Positions 31,134 to 40,402 are shown, counted from the stretch's first letter. The stretch: DNA of 64,000 bases from Crocinitomix algicola (GCF_001661595.2 NZ_LYPF02000018.1:86254-150253); one strand, 5' to 3'. Notes: generated by a model from the letters alone, not told the origin. Program-made: numbers and translations.

Positions 31134-33188
31134 ATGAAAACGCGAAATAAACCATATAAGATGAAAGGGATTAAGTTTTTAGTAGTGTTGTTGGCTGGAA
31201 TTTCAATCGTTGCTTGTCAGCGAGAAAGATCTAATACAACAGGCTGGGAATACAACAGACCGGAGAACGGTGGATTCCAAAAAGTACCTTATTTTGACCA
31301 AGAAACAGGTCCAGGTCTCATTCTTGTTGAAGGAGGTACCTTTACTATGGGTCGTGCAGAACAAGACGTTACTTATGAGTGGAATAACATTCCTCGAAGA
31401 GTAACAGTTTCTTCCTTCTACATTGACCAATTTGAGGTAACAAACTTTAACTGGTTAGAATATTTATATTGGGTAGGCAGAACATACGAAGAGTATCCAA
31501 TGATTTACCAAAACGCACTTCCTGACACATTGTGTTGGCGTTCACCTTTATCGTACAACGAACCGTATGTGGAGTATTACTTGAGACACCCTTCATACCA
31601 AAATTACCCAGTTGTAGGAGTGAGTTGGGCGCAAGCAAATGATTTTTGTAAATGGAGAACGGATCGTGTAAATGAATATATCTTAATTCGCGAAGGTATT
31701 TTACAAATGAATCCAGATCAAGCAGGTGAGCCATTTACCACAGACGCTTATTTGGCTGGACAATATGAACCAGAAGGAACACAATTTTTAAGAGACTTAA
31801 ATCCAAACCAAGGATGGAGTGGTAAGAAAAAAGATTTAGGACAACGAATTGTTCGTATGGAGGATGGAATTTTACTTCCGAGATACCGACTACCGACTGA
31901 AGCTGAATGGGAATTTGCTTATTACGGATTAATTGGTTCGATGACTAACCCTGAAGATGGTGGTGTGATTGAAAACAGAAGAACGTACCCTTGGACAGGT
32001 CACTGGGTTCGTCAAGACGATAAAGAATTTCAAGGAGATATCCGAGCAAACTTTGTGAGAGGTAGAGGTGATTACATGGGAGTTGCTGGAAACCTTAATG
32101 ACGCTGCTGATGTTACTGCTCCAGTAGATTCATATTGGCCAAATGACTATGGTCTTTATCATATGGCCGGAAACGTTTCAGAATGGGTGTTGGATGTGTA
32201 CAGACCTCTTTCACATGAAGATTTTGAAGAATTCAGACCTTTTAGAGGTAATGTTTTCAAAACAAAAGTTCTAGGAAATGACGGAGTGATTGACGAAAAA
32301 ACAATTCAGGTTATTTATGACCCACACGGTATTAAAGAATACTTGCATGAATTTGAAAGTAAACGTTTTCAGCGTATTTCAGCTCAAGAGCATATTCCAG
32401 AACCAACTGACACAGCAGATTTAATGTTCCCTGGAATGTCACAAGGTGTGAAATCTAGAAATGATATTGACTACTATAATAATCCACCTGAACAAGTTTA
32501 CTTATCTCGTAATAAAGCTAAAGACTCATTGGAATTATTATTACTTGATGAATTAAACAGAGTTGTAGATGATGCCATTCGAGCTGCTGACAACGAATTT
32601 TACATGGAAGCGTCAGAAATTATTCAAACTAATATTTTCGACGGTTTATTCGATGGTGTTGATCAACGTTTTATTCGAATGGATGAAATGCAAAATGAAT
32701 ACCCATTAGAAATAATTCCAATTTTACGAGAAGGTATTTCCGAATATATTGTAAACACACCAGGTCGTTTAAAATGGAGAGAAGTTGTTGCTGAGGAAAA
32801 TGTTGGCCGTTTAAATTATCGTAATTCAGATTATAGAGATGAACGCGATGGAGATTTCGAATCTTCAATTTATTATGGTGACGACAAACGTAAGAACGAT
32901 ATAAATCAAGGTGTTCGAGATCAATCATTGGTGATGTATCAGAATGAACACGAAGAGTATGATCTAAATGGTAGAACAATTAAACCAAACGATCGTACAA
33001 GTTGGCCAACAACTTTAATTTCGGACAACTCACGTGTCTATAAAGGAGGTTCTTGGAAAGATAGGGCTTACTGGATTGTAGGTTCTCACCGTAGATTCTT
33101 AGATCAAGAACAATCGTCTGCCACTATTGGATTCAGATGTGCGATGGATCGTATGGGTAGTCCAAGAGGATTAGGAAGATCTAGATAG
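31134..33188 (+). CDS. gldJ: gliding motility/T9SS lipoprotein GldJ
   Basis: GldJ is an essential gliding lipoprotein that stabilises GldK and the T9SS machinery. The 684-residue product has a lipoprotein signal with the lipobox cysteine at residue 28 (SIVAC), then a formylglycine-generating-enzyme-like (FGE-sulfatase) fold: GGTFTMGRAEQD, FYIDQFEVTNFNWLEYL, RLPTEAEWEFAYYG, GLYHMAGNVSEWVLDVYRP and C-terminal YKGGSWKDRAYW...GFRCAMDRM. A long insertion splits the FGE domain, as in known GldJ proteins. The in-frame ATG at residue 10 could also be the start. Followed by a strong terminator. Confidence 0.95.
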   Translation: MKTRNKPYKMKGIKFLVVLLAGISIVACQRERSNTTGWEYNRPENGGFQKVPYFDQETGPGLILVEGGTFTMGRAEQDVTYEWNNIPRRVTVSSFYIDQFEVTNFNWLEYLYWVGRTYEEYPMIYQNALPDTLCWRSPLSYNEPYVEYYLRHPSYQNYPVVGVSWAQANDFCKWRTDRVNEYILIREGILQMNPDQAGEPFTTDAYLAGQYEPEGTQFLRDLNPNQGWSGKKKDLGQRIVRMEDGILLPRYRLPTEAEWEFAYYGLIGSMTNPEDGGVIENRRTYPWTGHWVRQDDKEFQGDIRANFVRGRGDYMGVAGNLNDAADVTAPVDSYWPNDYGLYHMAGNVSEWVLDVYRPLSHEDFEEFRPFRGNVFKTKVLGNDGVIDEKTIQVIYDPHGIKEYLHEFESKRFQRISAQEHIPEPTDTADLMFPGMSQGVKSRNDIDYYNNPPEQVYLSRNKAKDSLELLLLDELNRVVDDAIRAADNEFYMEASEIIQTNIFDGLFDGVDQRFIRMDEMQNEYPLEIIPILREGISEYIVNTPGRLKWREVVAEENVGRLNYRNSDYRDERDGDFESSIYYGDDKRKNDINQGVRDQSLVMYQNEHEEYDLNGRTIKPNDRTSWPTTLISDNSRVYKGGSWKDRAYWIVGSHRRFLDQEQSSATIGFRCAMDRMGSPRGLGRSR

Positions 33189-33212
33189 ATTAATCTAAAA
33201 AATATATTTTAC

Positions 33213-33246
33213 AAAGCTGATTCATAATTGAGTCAGCTTTTTTTTT
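33213..33246 (+). terminator. rho-independent terminator after gldJ
   Basis: AAAGCTGATTCA (33213-33224) pairs with TGAGTCAGCTTT (33229-33240) over a TAAT loop, with one G-U pair, giving a 12-bp stem, followed by a run of T to 33246. It lies 25 bp after the gldJ stop. Confidence 0.85.
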
Positions 33247-33289
33247 GAACCTAATGAAACTTCGTTTGTACAATATCAAAAAACGAACG

Positions 33290-34981
33290 ATGAAAACATT
33301 ATTATTTATATTTAGCCTAGCACTATTTCAAGGCTTCTCAAATGAAGATTACACCATTAAATCAAAAATTAATAACGTAGTAGTTTATCAACAAGGTGCC
33401 CAAATCAATCGAACCGGAACCTATACTGTGCGAAAAGGAATAACTGAACTTCATATTACTGGAATCAGCAGTCAAATAAACCCTCAAACTTTACAAATAA
33501 AGGCCAGCGGTAACATCGTCATTTTAGACTCTAAACACAACAGGTTTTACCCTGAGCCAGAAGCGACATCCAATCAAAACCTTGAAGTACCTCTAAAAGT
33601 AAAGCGACAAATCAATACGTTAAAAGACTCTTTATTTGAATTAAGTTTTGAATTGAACACCCTTAAAAATGAAATTAGTGTATTGCAAAATGAGAAAAGA
33701 ATCATTGAAAATAACGGTACAATAAAGGGAGTTGGCAAGGTAAATGATTCAATACCACTTTTAAAAGATGCCCTAACCTTTTACCATAACCAAATGAACA
33801 AGATTAATGCCTCTATACTGAATCTCAGTCGTAAAGAAATGAAATTCAACAAACTAAACGCCTTAATGAAAGAACGGCTCAACGAATTAGAAAATTATAG
33901 TCTTCAAAATAAACCCGTTTCGCCTCAATCGTATGCGCCAATAGACGAAATTATAATTACCGTTTCAGCTAAAGAGTACGTTTCAGGAACCTTAAAAGTA
34001 TCATACCTTGTTAATGGAGCTGGTTGGACACCTTTATATGACATAAGAAGTAACGGAAATCAAGAAACCATCGAACTTACATATAAGGCTCAAGTTTATC
34101 AAAACACAGGCATCAATTGGGAAAATACTTCTTTATCAGTTTCAACGAATAATCCTTATACAAATAAAACAAAACCCACCCTAAAACCATGGTATCTGGC
34201 AATTCAAAATAACTCGTATAATTCAATTCCGCAACCTCAATATCAACGAGAGGCCAAAAAAACAGAAGCTTTTAATCAAGAGGAAATTACAGATGATGAA
34301 TTATCATTTGATTATGAAGAAACAAGCGCCATACACGCAAATCAATTTATGACAATGATTGATCAATCAATTGCTGTTGAATATAAGATTGATCTCCCCT
34401 ACACTATTAAATCTGACAACCAGAAAAACATGGTCCTTGTAAAACAAGCAACGCTAAAATCAGAATACACCCATTATACCGCACCCAAACTCGATAAAAG
34501 CGTTTATCTAATCGCACAAGTCACAAACTTGGATGAATTAAACCTCATCCCTGGAACTGCAACCATTTTTCATGATGGCACTTATCTAGGAAATACTTAT
34601 CTAAACCCAACCACCTTAAGTGACACATTAGATCTAAGTCTTGGAAGAGCTACCCAACTGCAAGTAGAACGTAAATTACTTAAAAATGCAACAAAAGAAA
34701 GAATAGTTGGCGATAAGGTAGAAAAAACCTATACCTACAACATTGAGGTTAAGAATCACAGTAAGCAAACAATGACATATATTTTAGAGGATCAAATTCC
34801 AATCACTAGAAATGAAATAATCATGGTTGAATTACTTGAAGGTTCAAAAGGAAAATTGAATGAAATAAATGGAACGATTACTTGGAATGAAAAAATAAAG
34901 CCGGGAAGTAAAAACAACTATGAACTAATCTTTAAAGTAACCTATCCAAAAGCGCAACCTATAAATTTAGCGCTGAATTAA
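33290..34981 (+). CDS. DUF4139/mucoidy-inhibitor-A-like exported protein
   Basis: Exported protein of the MuiA-like family. The signal peptide is residues 1-18 (MKTLLFIFSLALFQGFSN). Then comes a DUF4140-like N-terminal domain (VVVYQQGAQINRTGTYTVRKG, about 30-50), a coiled coil at about 100-210, and the C-terminal DUF4139 domain (VSYLVNGAGWTPLYDIRSNG; KERIVGDKVEKTYTYNIEVKN). Function is unknown; the family was named from a plasmid gene that suppresses mucoidy. Start: ATG 33290 opens the signal peptide; a TTG at 33245 is also open but lies in the terminator T-tract. A stand-alone gene between two terminators. Confidence 0.85.
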   Translation: MKTLLFIFSLALFQGFSNEDYTIKSKINNVVVYQQGAQINRTGTYTVRKGITELHITGISSQINPQTLQIKASGNIVILDSKHNRFYPEPEATSNQNLEVPLKVKRQINTLKDSLFELSFELNTLKNEISVLQNEKRIIENNGTIKGVGKVNDSIPLLKDALTFYHNQMNKINASILNLSRKEMKFNKLNALMKERLNELENYSLQNKPVSPQSYAPIDEIIITVSAKEYVSGTLKVSYLVNGAGWTPLYDIRSNGNQETIELTYKAQVYQNTGINWENTSLSVSTNNPYTNKTKPTLKPWYLAIQNNSYNSIPQPQYQREAKKTEAFNQEEITDDELSFDYEETSAIHANQFMTMIDQSIAVEYKIDLPYTIKSDNQKNMVLVKQATLKSEYTHYTAPKLDKSVYLIAQVTNLDELNLIPGTATIFHDGTYLGNTYLNPTTLSDTLDLSLGRATQLQVERKLLKNATKERIVGDKVEKTYTYNIEVKNHSKQTMTYILEDQIPITRNEIIMVELLEGSKGKLNEINGTITWNEKIKPGSKNNYELIFKVTYPKAQPINLALN

Positions 34982-34986
34982 AAAAG

Positions 34987-35019
34987 AAGTCAGTCTAATT
35001 TTGGTTAGACTGGCTTTTT
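34987..35019. terminator. bidirectional terminator between convergent genes
   Basis: AAGTCAGTCTAA (34987-34998) pairs with TTAGACTGGCTT (35005-35016) with one G-U pair. A T-run follows on the plus side and an A-run precedes it, so it can end both the plus-strand DUF4139 gene and the minus-strand acyltransferase gene. It overlaps the last codons of the latter. Confidence 0.85.
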
Positions 35020-35768
35020 AAATTTTCATCATGCCAATTATATGATGGTGATTGTTCTATTGCATCCATGATCTGATCCAAGATATCTTCGACCTTATCA
35101 TCGTAATTAATATTCATAGGTGGTTTTACAGTCATACTTAATACCGAACCACGTTTTTTATTCTTTAGTCCTTTTTTATCAAACGCCCTCCTAAAACCGT
35201 CTATTACTACAGGGACAACGATAGGTTGATGCTTCTTGACTAATATTGCTGTTCCAATACGCCCCTTTGTATAAGGCGTTGTTGTTCCTTGCGGGAAGGT
35301 TATTGTCCAACCAGTTTTAATAGCCGTATCAATTTTTTGAGTTTCAGATCTATCAACTTTTCTTCTTACATTTTTACCATTTGCTCTCCATGACCGATTT
35401 ACCGTAACAGCACCTGAATAAGCCAACATTTTGGGTAAAAACCCTGATTTCATTGTCTCTTCTGCAGCGACATAATAAATGTTATGTTTTTTACAGAACA
35501 AAAAACCCGGATATTTTATATTGTTGGGCCTACCACCTAGCGATGAATATATAGCGTGAAGGAAAAATGAAACATCTGCGAAATAGGTTTGATGATTGGA
35601 TACAATTAGGACATTTTCATTCGGTAGATCTCTAAATATCTCCGCTCCTCTCACTCGAGGTTTATGAACCCAATTGAATCTAAAATAAACAATTGTTCCA
35701 AACAATCTAATAATTACTCTTTTGAGAAAAATTGATTGACCAAAAACATTTTTTTTAAATAATCCCAT
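34995..35768 (-). CDS. 1-acyl-glycerol-3-phosphate acyltransferase-like protein
   Basis: PlsC-family acyltransferase that probably transfers an acyl chain to a lysophospholipid or a related lipid at the inner membrane. Visible: block I VSNHQTYFADVSFF (about 52-65), in which His and Asp are separated by five residues rather than the usual four; a block III-like TFPQGTTTPYTKGR (about 155-168, equivalent to FPEGTR); and IVVPVVIDGFRRAF. 257 residues, normal for the family. Substrate unknown; it may be a hemolysin-type or ornithine-lipid acyltransferase rather than PlsC itself. Confidence 0.8.
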   Translation of the reverse strand: MGLFKKNVFGQSIFLKRVIIRLFGTIVYFRFNWVHKPRVRGAEIFRDLPNENVLIVSNHQTYFADVSFFLHAIYSSLGGRPNNIKYPGFLFCKKHNIYYVAAEETMKSGFLPKMLAYSGAVTVNRSWRANGKNVRRKVDRSETQKIDTAIKTGWTITFPQGTTTPYTKGRIGTAILVKKHQPIVVPVVIDGFRRAFDKKGLKNKKRGSVLSMTVKPPMNINYDDKVEDILDQIMDAIEQSPSYNWHDENLKSQSNQN

Positions 35769-35786
35769 ACCTGATTTAAACCTTTA

Positions 35787-35794
35787 CAAAGATA
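35787..35794 (-). promoter_or_regulatory. -7 element upstream of the acyltransferase gene
   Basis: On the minus strand this reads TATCTTTG, an exact TAnnTTTG match 18 bp upstream of the ATG, implying a leader of only about 12 nt. No clear TTG is seen at the -33 position. Confidence 0.35.
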
Positions 35795-35920
35795 ATCAAT
35801 CTAAAAAGTATTACTTGGATAGAACACATATTTAGTTTAAATAACATAACAAGATTAACGAAATAAGATTTTTTATTATTCATTCAATAATTCGTATCTT
35901 GTGCGTTCATAAATTTTACC

Positions 35921-37741
35921 ATGAAAAAAACGCTACTTATTATTACTATATGCTTTACGGCATTAAATTCACTTGGGCAAACACCAGAGGTAAGTTTTGA
36001 CCAACCACGAAGTTTTTATAAAACACCACCATTACGTGACCTATTAAGAACAATTCAACCCGTAAACGATAGTATTATCCATCTTTCAGATGCACCAAAG
36101 CCAATAAAAACATTTCGTTATGGAGACACTACGCTTCTTGATCATTCTGTCTATAAGGAAGATGATGCCATTCAAACCGAACAAGGCAACAGAAGCGATC
36201 GCGGATATCGCTGGAGTTTAAACATTGATGGACAATTTGGCGCCTTTCCACCTGACCCTACTGGAGCCGCAGGTGCAAATTATTATGTGCAAGCCGTGAA
36301 TAGTACTTTCCGAGTTTTCACCAAAGATGGTGACCCTGAAACTCCACCGTATCCCCTAAACACTTTATGGGACCGATCAGGAAATGGCGACCCTATTGTA
36401 ATGTACGACCGATTTGCTGAACGATGGTTCATAAGTCAATTCTATTTTAACGATGTTTCGGAGGAATATGGACTTTTAATTGCAATATCGGTTACATCTG
36501 ATCCGTTAGGTGAATATTATACATACGATTATGATTTTGCGCTTTTCCCTGATTATCCAAAGTATGCAGTTTGGTCTAACGCCTACTTCATGTCAGGAAA
36601 TTCATCTTCAGCAGACTGTTGCGCTTTTGAAAGAGAGAAAATGTTAGTTGGAGACCCTACCGCGGGAGTAATCAAAATGACATTCCCTTCTTTGTATTTG
36701 CAATTTAACAGCCTTGCCCCTGCTTATGCTGAAGGATATGTAGAACCTGACTCTGATGAACCAGGTTATTTCTTTGCTGTGCAAGACAATAGTTATCCTG
36801 GTGTATCTACTGACCATATCAAAATTCTTAAAGCTGATATTAATTGGGATAGCCCTGGTACTTCAACAGTTTCAATTCATCAAGAATTAAATACAGCCTC
36901 TTTTAATTCTGTTTTCGGAGGTGGTTGGACAGAAAACATTACTCAAAAAGGTACATCACAGCGCTTGGATGCAATTCCTGGAATATTTATGTATCGTGCT
37001 CAATATAGAAGATTTGATGGCTATAATACAATCATGCTTTGTCATAATGTTAATGTGGGGGGAAGCAGAGCAGGTATGCGATGGTATGAATTACGCGACA
37101 ACAACGATGGAGTTTGGAACATACATCAACAAGGAACTTATGCTCCTTCAGACGGCAATAGTAGATGGTTGGGTAATTTAGCTATGGATGCTCATGGAAA
37201 CATTGCTATGGCTTATTCTTTCACCGGTTCGGATGATTACGCAGGAATAAGATATACAGGTCGATTTGCAGATGATCCGTTGAACGAAATGACCGTTCCT
37301 GAACAGATTGCAGTTGAAGGAGAAGGAGCTCAAACTGGCGGAGGTCGATTTGGTGATTATTCTCAAATGACAATGGATCCTTCAGACGACATGACATTTT
37401 GGTATACTGGAGAATATCTTGGTGCTGGAGGATCTCGAAAAACAAGAATACTGGCTTTATCTACTTGGTATTTCTTAGGAACGGAGGAAGAGAAACCAGC
37501 TATATTCAATGCATTTCAACCTTATCCTAATCAACTACAATTGGATTGGTCGAATTTAAAAGATGAAGATATAGTTGTATCAGTATTGAATATAGATGGA
37601 AAGGAAATTATTAATAAACAAATTAAATCATCAACTACAGATAGGTTAGTACATCTACCAAACAATCTTTCTGGTATATTCATTGTAAGGTTAATTGGAG
37701 AAAACACTAATCTTAACAAGAAAATTTATTTGGGGAATTAA
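35921..37741 (+). CDS. secreted protein with T9SS type A sorting domain
   Basis: A 606-residue exported protein that I do not recognise by function. Signal peptide 1-19 (ends NSLGQ). The central part (about 75-510) is rich in Asp, Gly and aromatic residues, with GQFGAFPPDPTGAAGANYYVQAVNS and FGDYSQMTMDPSDDMTFWYTGEY, suggesting a beta-rich, possibly propeller fold. The last ~80 residues (FNAFQPYPNQLQLDWSN, VVSVLNIDGKEI, SGIFIVRLIG, KKIYLGN) form a type A T9SS C-terminal domain. It should be exported by Sec and then by the T9SS encoded nearby. It ends just before a lipoprotein gene. Confidence 0.8.
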   Translation: MKKTLLIITICFTALNSLGQTPEVSFDQPRSFYKTPPLRDLLRTIQPVNDSIIHLSDAPKPIKTFRYGDTTLLDHSVYKEDDAIQTEQGNRSDRGYRWSLNIDGQFGAFPPDPTGAAGANYYVQAVNSTFRVFTKDGDPETPPYPLNTLWDRSGNGDPIVMYDRFAERWFISQFYFNDVSEEYGLLIAISVTSDPLGEYYTYDYDFALFPDYPKYAVWSNAYFMSGNSSSADCCAFEREKMLVGDPTAGVIKMTFPSLYLQFNSLAPAYAEGYVEPDSDEPGYFFAVQDNSYPGVSTDHIKILKADINWDSPGTSTVSIHQELNTASFNSVFGGGWTENITQKGTSQRLDAIPGIFMYRAQYRRFDGYNTIMLCHNVNVGGSRAGMRWYELRDNNDGVWNIHQQGTYAPSDGNSRWLGNLAMDAHGNIAMAYSFTGSDDYAGIRYTGRFADDPLNEMTVPEQIAVEGEGAQTGGGRFGDYSQMTMDPSDDMTFWYTGEYLGAGGSRKTRILALSTWYFLGTEEEKPAIFNAFQPYPNQLQLDWSNLKDEDIVVSVLNIDGKEIINKQIKSSTTDRLVHLPNNLSGIFIVRLIGENTNLNKKIYLGN

Positions 37742-37742
37742 T

Positions 37743-38108
37743 ATGAAGTACGTTATAATTATTCTTAGCATGTCATTACTCGCTTGTGCCACAAGAAAAG
37801 AGGAGCAATATGAGAAACAAGCCACTGAAAATTCATCTCAACAAGAGAGCATTTCAGACCACACGGAACACAAAGGAATTATTTGGGTAGACGGCGTAAT
37901 TGTACAACAAACCGAAACTAAACCAGAATGCGAATTCTTAATTGAAGTCGTTTTGGACAACCAAAAACAGCAGTTGGTGCCATTACATATACCAGAAGAA
38001 CACAAAATTGATGGTAAAAAAATTAGATTCTATTATTCAATGTCAAGAAGACAGTCGAGTTGTGGAAATGCAATACCGATTGTTATTGAGGAGATTGAAC
38101 AGAAATAG
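37743..38108 (+). CDS. small lipoprotein of unknown function
   Basis: A 121-residue predicted lipoprotein: signal peptide with lipobox SLLAC, lipidated Cys at 15, then a charged linker and a compact C-terminal part with two cysteines (ETKPECEF and RQSSCGNAIP) that could pair. Start ATG 37743 lies 1 bp after the upstream stop codon, so it is probably co-transcribed with the T9SS cargo gene. No family recognised. Confidence 0.75.
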   Translation: MKYVIIILSMSLLACATRKEEQYEKQATENSSQQESISDHTEHKGIIWVDGVIVQQTETKPECEFLIEVVLDNQKQQLVPLHIPEEHKIDGKKIRFYYSMSRRQSSCGNAIPIVIEEIEQK

Positions 38109-38115
38109 TTTTATT

Positions 38116-38142
38116 AAGCCATCTTTCGGGATGGTTTTTTTT
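38116..38142 (+). terminator. hairpin with T-run just upstream of moaA
   Basis: AAGCCATC (38116-38123) pairs with GATGGTTT (38130-38137), with one G-U pair and a 6-nt loop, followed by T to 38142. It follows the lipoprotein stop by 7 bp and precedes the moaA ATG by only 10 bp. Confidence 0.75.
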
Positions 38143-38152
38143 AAAATTTTAA

Positions 38153-39148
38153 ATGGCAAATACACTAATTGACAATTTTGGTCGTCAACACGATTATCTG
38201 CGCATATCTTTAATTGAACGTTGCAATTTACGTTGTACATATTGTATGCCAGAAGAAGGCATTCGGTTACGTGACAAATCTGAATTCATGACTCAAGAAG
38301 AGTTAATTCACTTGGCAAAAACTTTTGTCGATTTAGGGGTGAGAAAAATTCGATTAACAGGTGGTGAACCGTTGATAAAAAAAGATTTTGCTGAAATTTT
38401 GTTCCAACTTGGTCAATTGCCTGTAGAACTGGCAATAACCACAAATGGCGTGTTATTGGACAAATATTTTCCCGCAATGCGAAAAGCAGGTCTAAAAAAG
38501 CTGAACATTAGTTTAGATTCCCTTAATGAAGAAAAGTTTAACGCAATATCGAGACGAAAGAATTTTAAACGAATATGGAAAAACATAAATACTGCTGTAC
38601 GTGAAGGTTTTGATGTTAAAATCAACGTTGTACTTATGAAAAACGTTAATGATAACGAAATAATTGACTTTATTCGACTTTCTAAATCAGCCCCCTTAAA
38701 AATTCGCTTTATCGAATTTATGCCTTTTAATGGAAATGAGTGGGATTGGACTAAAACCGTAAGACATTCTGAAATTATAGACCAGGTCGATAAATATTAC
38801 GCGCAGCAGTATTCACAGCAAAACACAAAGAAAAATAGTACTTCTAAGAACTATAAAATAAATGGTTTTAAGGGAGATTTTGGTATCATTAGTACATTAA
38901 CCAACCCTTTTTGTGATGGCTGCAATCGAATTCGTTTGACAGCAGACGGAAAAATTAAAAACTGCCTGTTTTCTTCGGACGAAACCGATCTACTAACTGC
39001 TTTTCGGAATGGTGAAGATATTGTGCCATTAATCAAATCTTCAATTCAGTCCAAACATGAAAAAAAAGCTGGAATTAAAACATTTAGAAATGATGACGAT
39101 GCTTCTATTTACAATAACAATCGCTCAATGACTACAATTGGAGGTTAA
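38153..39148 (+). CDS. moaA: GTP 3',8-cyclase (molybdenum cofactor biosynthesis)
   Basis: Radical SAM enzyme that turns GTP into 3',8-cyclo-GTP in the first step of molybdopterin synthesis, together with MoaC. The 331-residue product has the radical SAM Cys cluster C24-x3-C28-x2-C31 (ERCNLRCTYCMPEEG), RLTGGEPL, and the second C-terminal cluster NPFCDGCNRIRLTADGKIKNCLF. It ends with the Gly-Gly tail (TTIGG) required for activity in characterised MoaA. No other moa or moe gene is in the window. Confidence 0.95.
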   Translation: MANTLIDNFGRQHDYLRISLIERCNLRCTYCMPEEGIRLRDKSEFMTQEELIHLAKTFVDLGVRKIRLTGGEPLIKKDFAEILFQLGQLPVELAITTNGVLLDKYFPAMRKAGLKKLNISLDSLNEEKFNAISRRKNFKRIWKNINTAVREGFDVKINVVLMKNVNDNEIIDFIRLSKSAPLKIRFIEFMPFNGNEWDWTKTVRHSEIIDQVDKYYAQQYSQQNTKKNSTSKNYKINGFKGDFGIISTLTNPFCDGCNRIRLTADGKIKNCLFSSDETDLLTAFRNGEDIVPLIKSSIQSKHEKKAGIKTFRNDDDASIYNNNRSMTTIGG

Positions 39149-39153
39149 GTTGG

Positions 39154-39588
39154 TTAAGTTAACTGCAATCGTTTAAGCTCATTAACAATACGATCTATTT
39201 GAATTTCGGTTAAGTAATTTACCTCTAATTTATCCGACCATGAGCTTTTAAATCTGGTAACATTATAACCTGATTTCTGTCCAAACTCTTGTATGGCACT
39301 AAACACCTTTTCTGTTCGCATTGCTGAACATAAAATAAAATCACAAGCGCTATGATCTAGGTTTCGAATCGAATTAATTAGGCGTTCTTCTTTTTTATCT
39401 TCAATTGCAATTCCAATTTTTAAAGCGTTTAATTCTATGATTGTGCTATTACTATCCATTAAGTCAATTGCCCCTATATCCCTTATTGCTTCATCACTCA
39501 ATCCAATCAATATTTGACTGACTGTTCTAATAATTGAAGACTTCTTTTCTCCCCAACCGTTCTCTATAACAATAATCGCTTTATTCAC
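39154..39588 (-). CDS. hypothetical protein with degenerate P-loop-like start
   Basis: A 144-residue soluble protein that I do not recognise. The N-terminus (KAIIVIENGWGEKKSSIIRTV) looks like a beta strand, a degraded Walker A loop and a helix: GEKKSS in place of GxGKST. ELNALKIGIAIED follows, and DHSACDFILCSAMRTEKVF looks like a further strand-loop segment, so the fold could be a shrunken P-loop NTPase. No signal peptide or membrane span. It converges on moaA with a 5-bp gap. Function not inferred. Confidence 0.65.
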   Translation of the reverse strand: MNKAIIVIENGWGEKKSSIIRTVSQILIGLSDEAIRDIGAIDLMDSNSTIIELNALKIGIAIEDKKEERLINSIRNLDHSACDFILCSAMRTEKVFSAIQEFGQKSGYNVTRFKSSWSDKLEVNYLTEIQIDRIVNELKRLQLT

Positions 39589-39730
39589 TTTCCTAAATCG
39601 TTTTACTTTTTGCTTTTAGCATTTTGATTCACGGAACAAAGATGAACCTTTTTGGTCATTTATAAAACAGTAGAAAAACGGTGACGTAGCACAATTTAAT
39701 AGGTAAAAATGCTTAAGTTTAGGTAATAAG

Positions 39731-40399
39731 CTATACCAAACCTAAACGAATTGCATATTTAATTAAACCGGCAGTATTTTTAACCTGAAGTTTAGAGAGG
39801 ATATTTTGACGATGCGAATCGATGGTACGTTTGCTCAATTCAAACTTTTTTGCAATTTCTTCATTTGTATATTCATTAGCAATTAATCGAAGTACTTCTA
39901 ATTCACGTCTGGTTAAAGACACCTTTCGCTTGTCAATTGCAGATGAGTTCTTACTTTCCGACAAATCACCATCATATGGTTCCATAAGTTTTAATGCCAC
40001 TTCGTTACTATAATACTTACCGCCACCCATTACTGTTTTGATTGCGTTCGCTAGAACTTCGGAACCCGTATTTTTTAGCAAGTAGCCTTTAGCTCCAGCC
40101 TTTATCATTGAACGAATTTCATAGTCGTCACTGTGCATTGAAAGTGCGATTACGCGTATCTCTGGATTATCTTTTACCAATTGAGCTGTGGCTTTAATTC
40201 CATCCATTTCGGGCATATTGATATCCATAAGAATTATGTCATAAGTAAAAATCTTTGCTCGTTCTACAGCTTCTTTGCCATTTACAACCTCATCAATGCG
40301 CTCAATAAAATTTGCATTTTCTCCAGATGTCAACGTATACCGAATACCCGTTCTTACAAGCTTATGGTCATCAGCAATTAAAATTTTTATCTTTTCCAT
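39731..40399 (-). CDS. NarL/FixJ-family response regulator
   Basis: DNA-binding response regulator. Receiver domain with phospho-acceptor Asp59 (IILMDINMPEMDG), acidic pair DD at 10-11 and Lys at about 109 (KGYLLKN). LuxR-type helix-turn-helix at about 157-222 (LTRRELEVLRLIANEYTNEEIAKKFELSKRTIDSH). Total 222 residues. The start is 3 bp after the upstream kinase gene stop, so it is the cognate partner of that kinase. Its target is probably the operon itself or nearby genes. Confidence 0.92.
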   Translation of the reverse strand: MEKIKILIADDHKLVRTGIRYTLTSGENANFIERIDEVVNGKEAVERAKIFTYDIILMDINMPEMDGIKATAQLVKDNPEIRVIALSMHSDDYEIRSMIKAGAKGYLLKNTGSEVLANAIKTVMGGGKYYSNEVALKLMEPYDGDLSESKNSSAIDKRKVSLTRRELEVLRLIANEYTNEEIAKKFELSKRTIDSHRQNILSKLQVKNTAGLIKYAIRLGLV

Positions 40400-40402
40400 A
40401 TA

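Noticed and set aside
38109..38152. Molybdenum cofactor riboswitch upstream of moaA
   Set aside because: The 44-bp gap is far too short and contains only a simple terminator hairpin.
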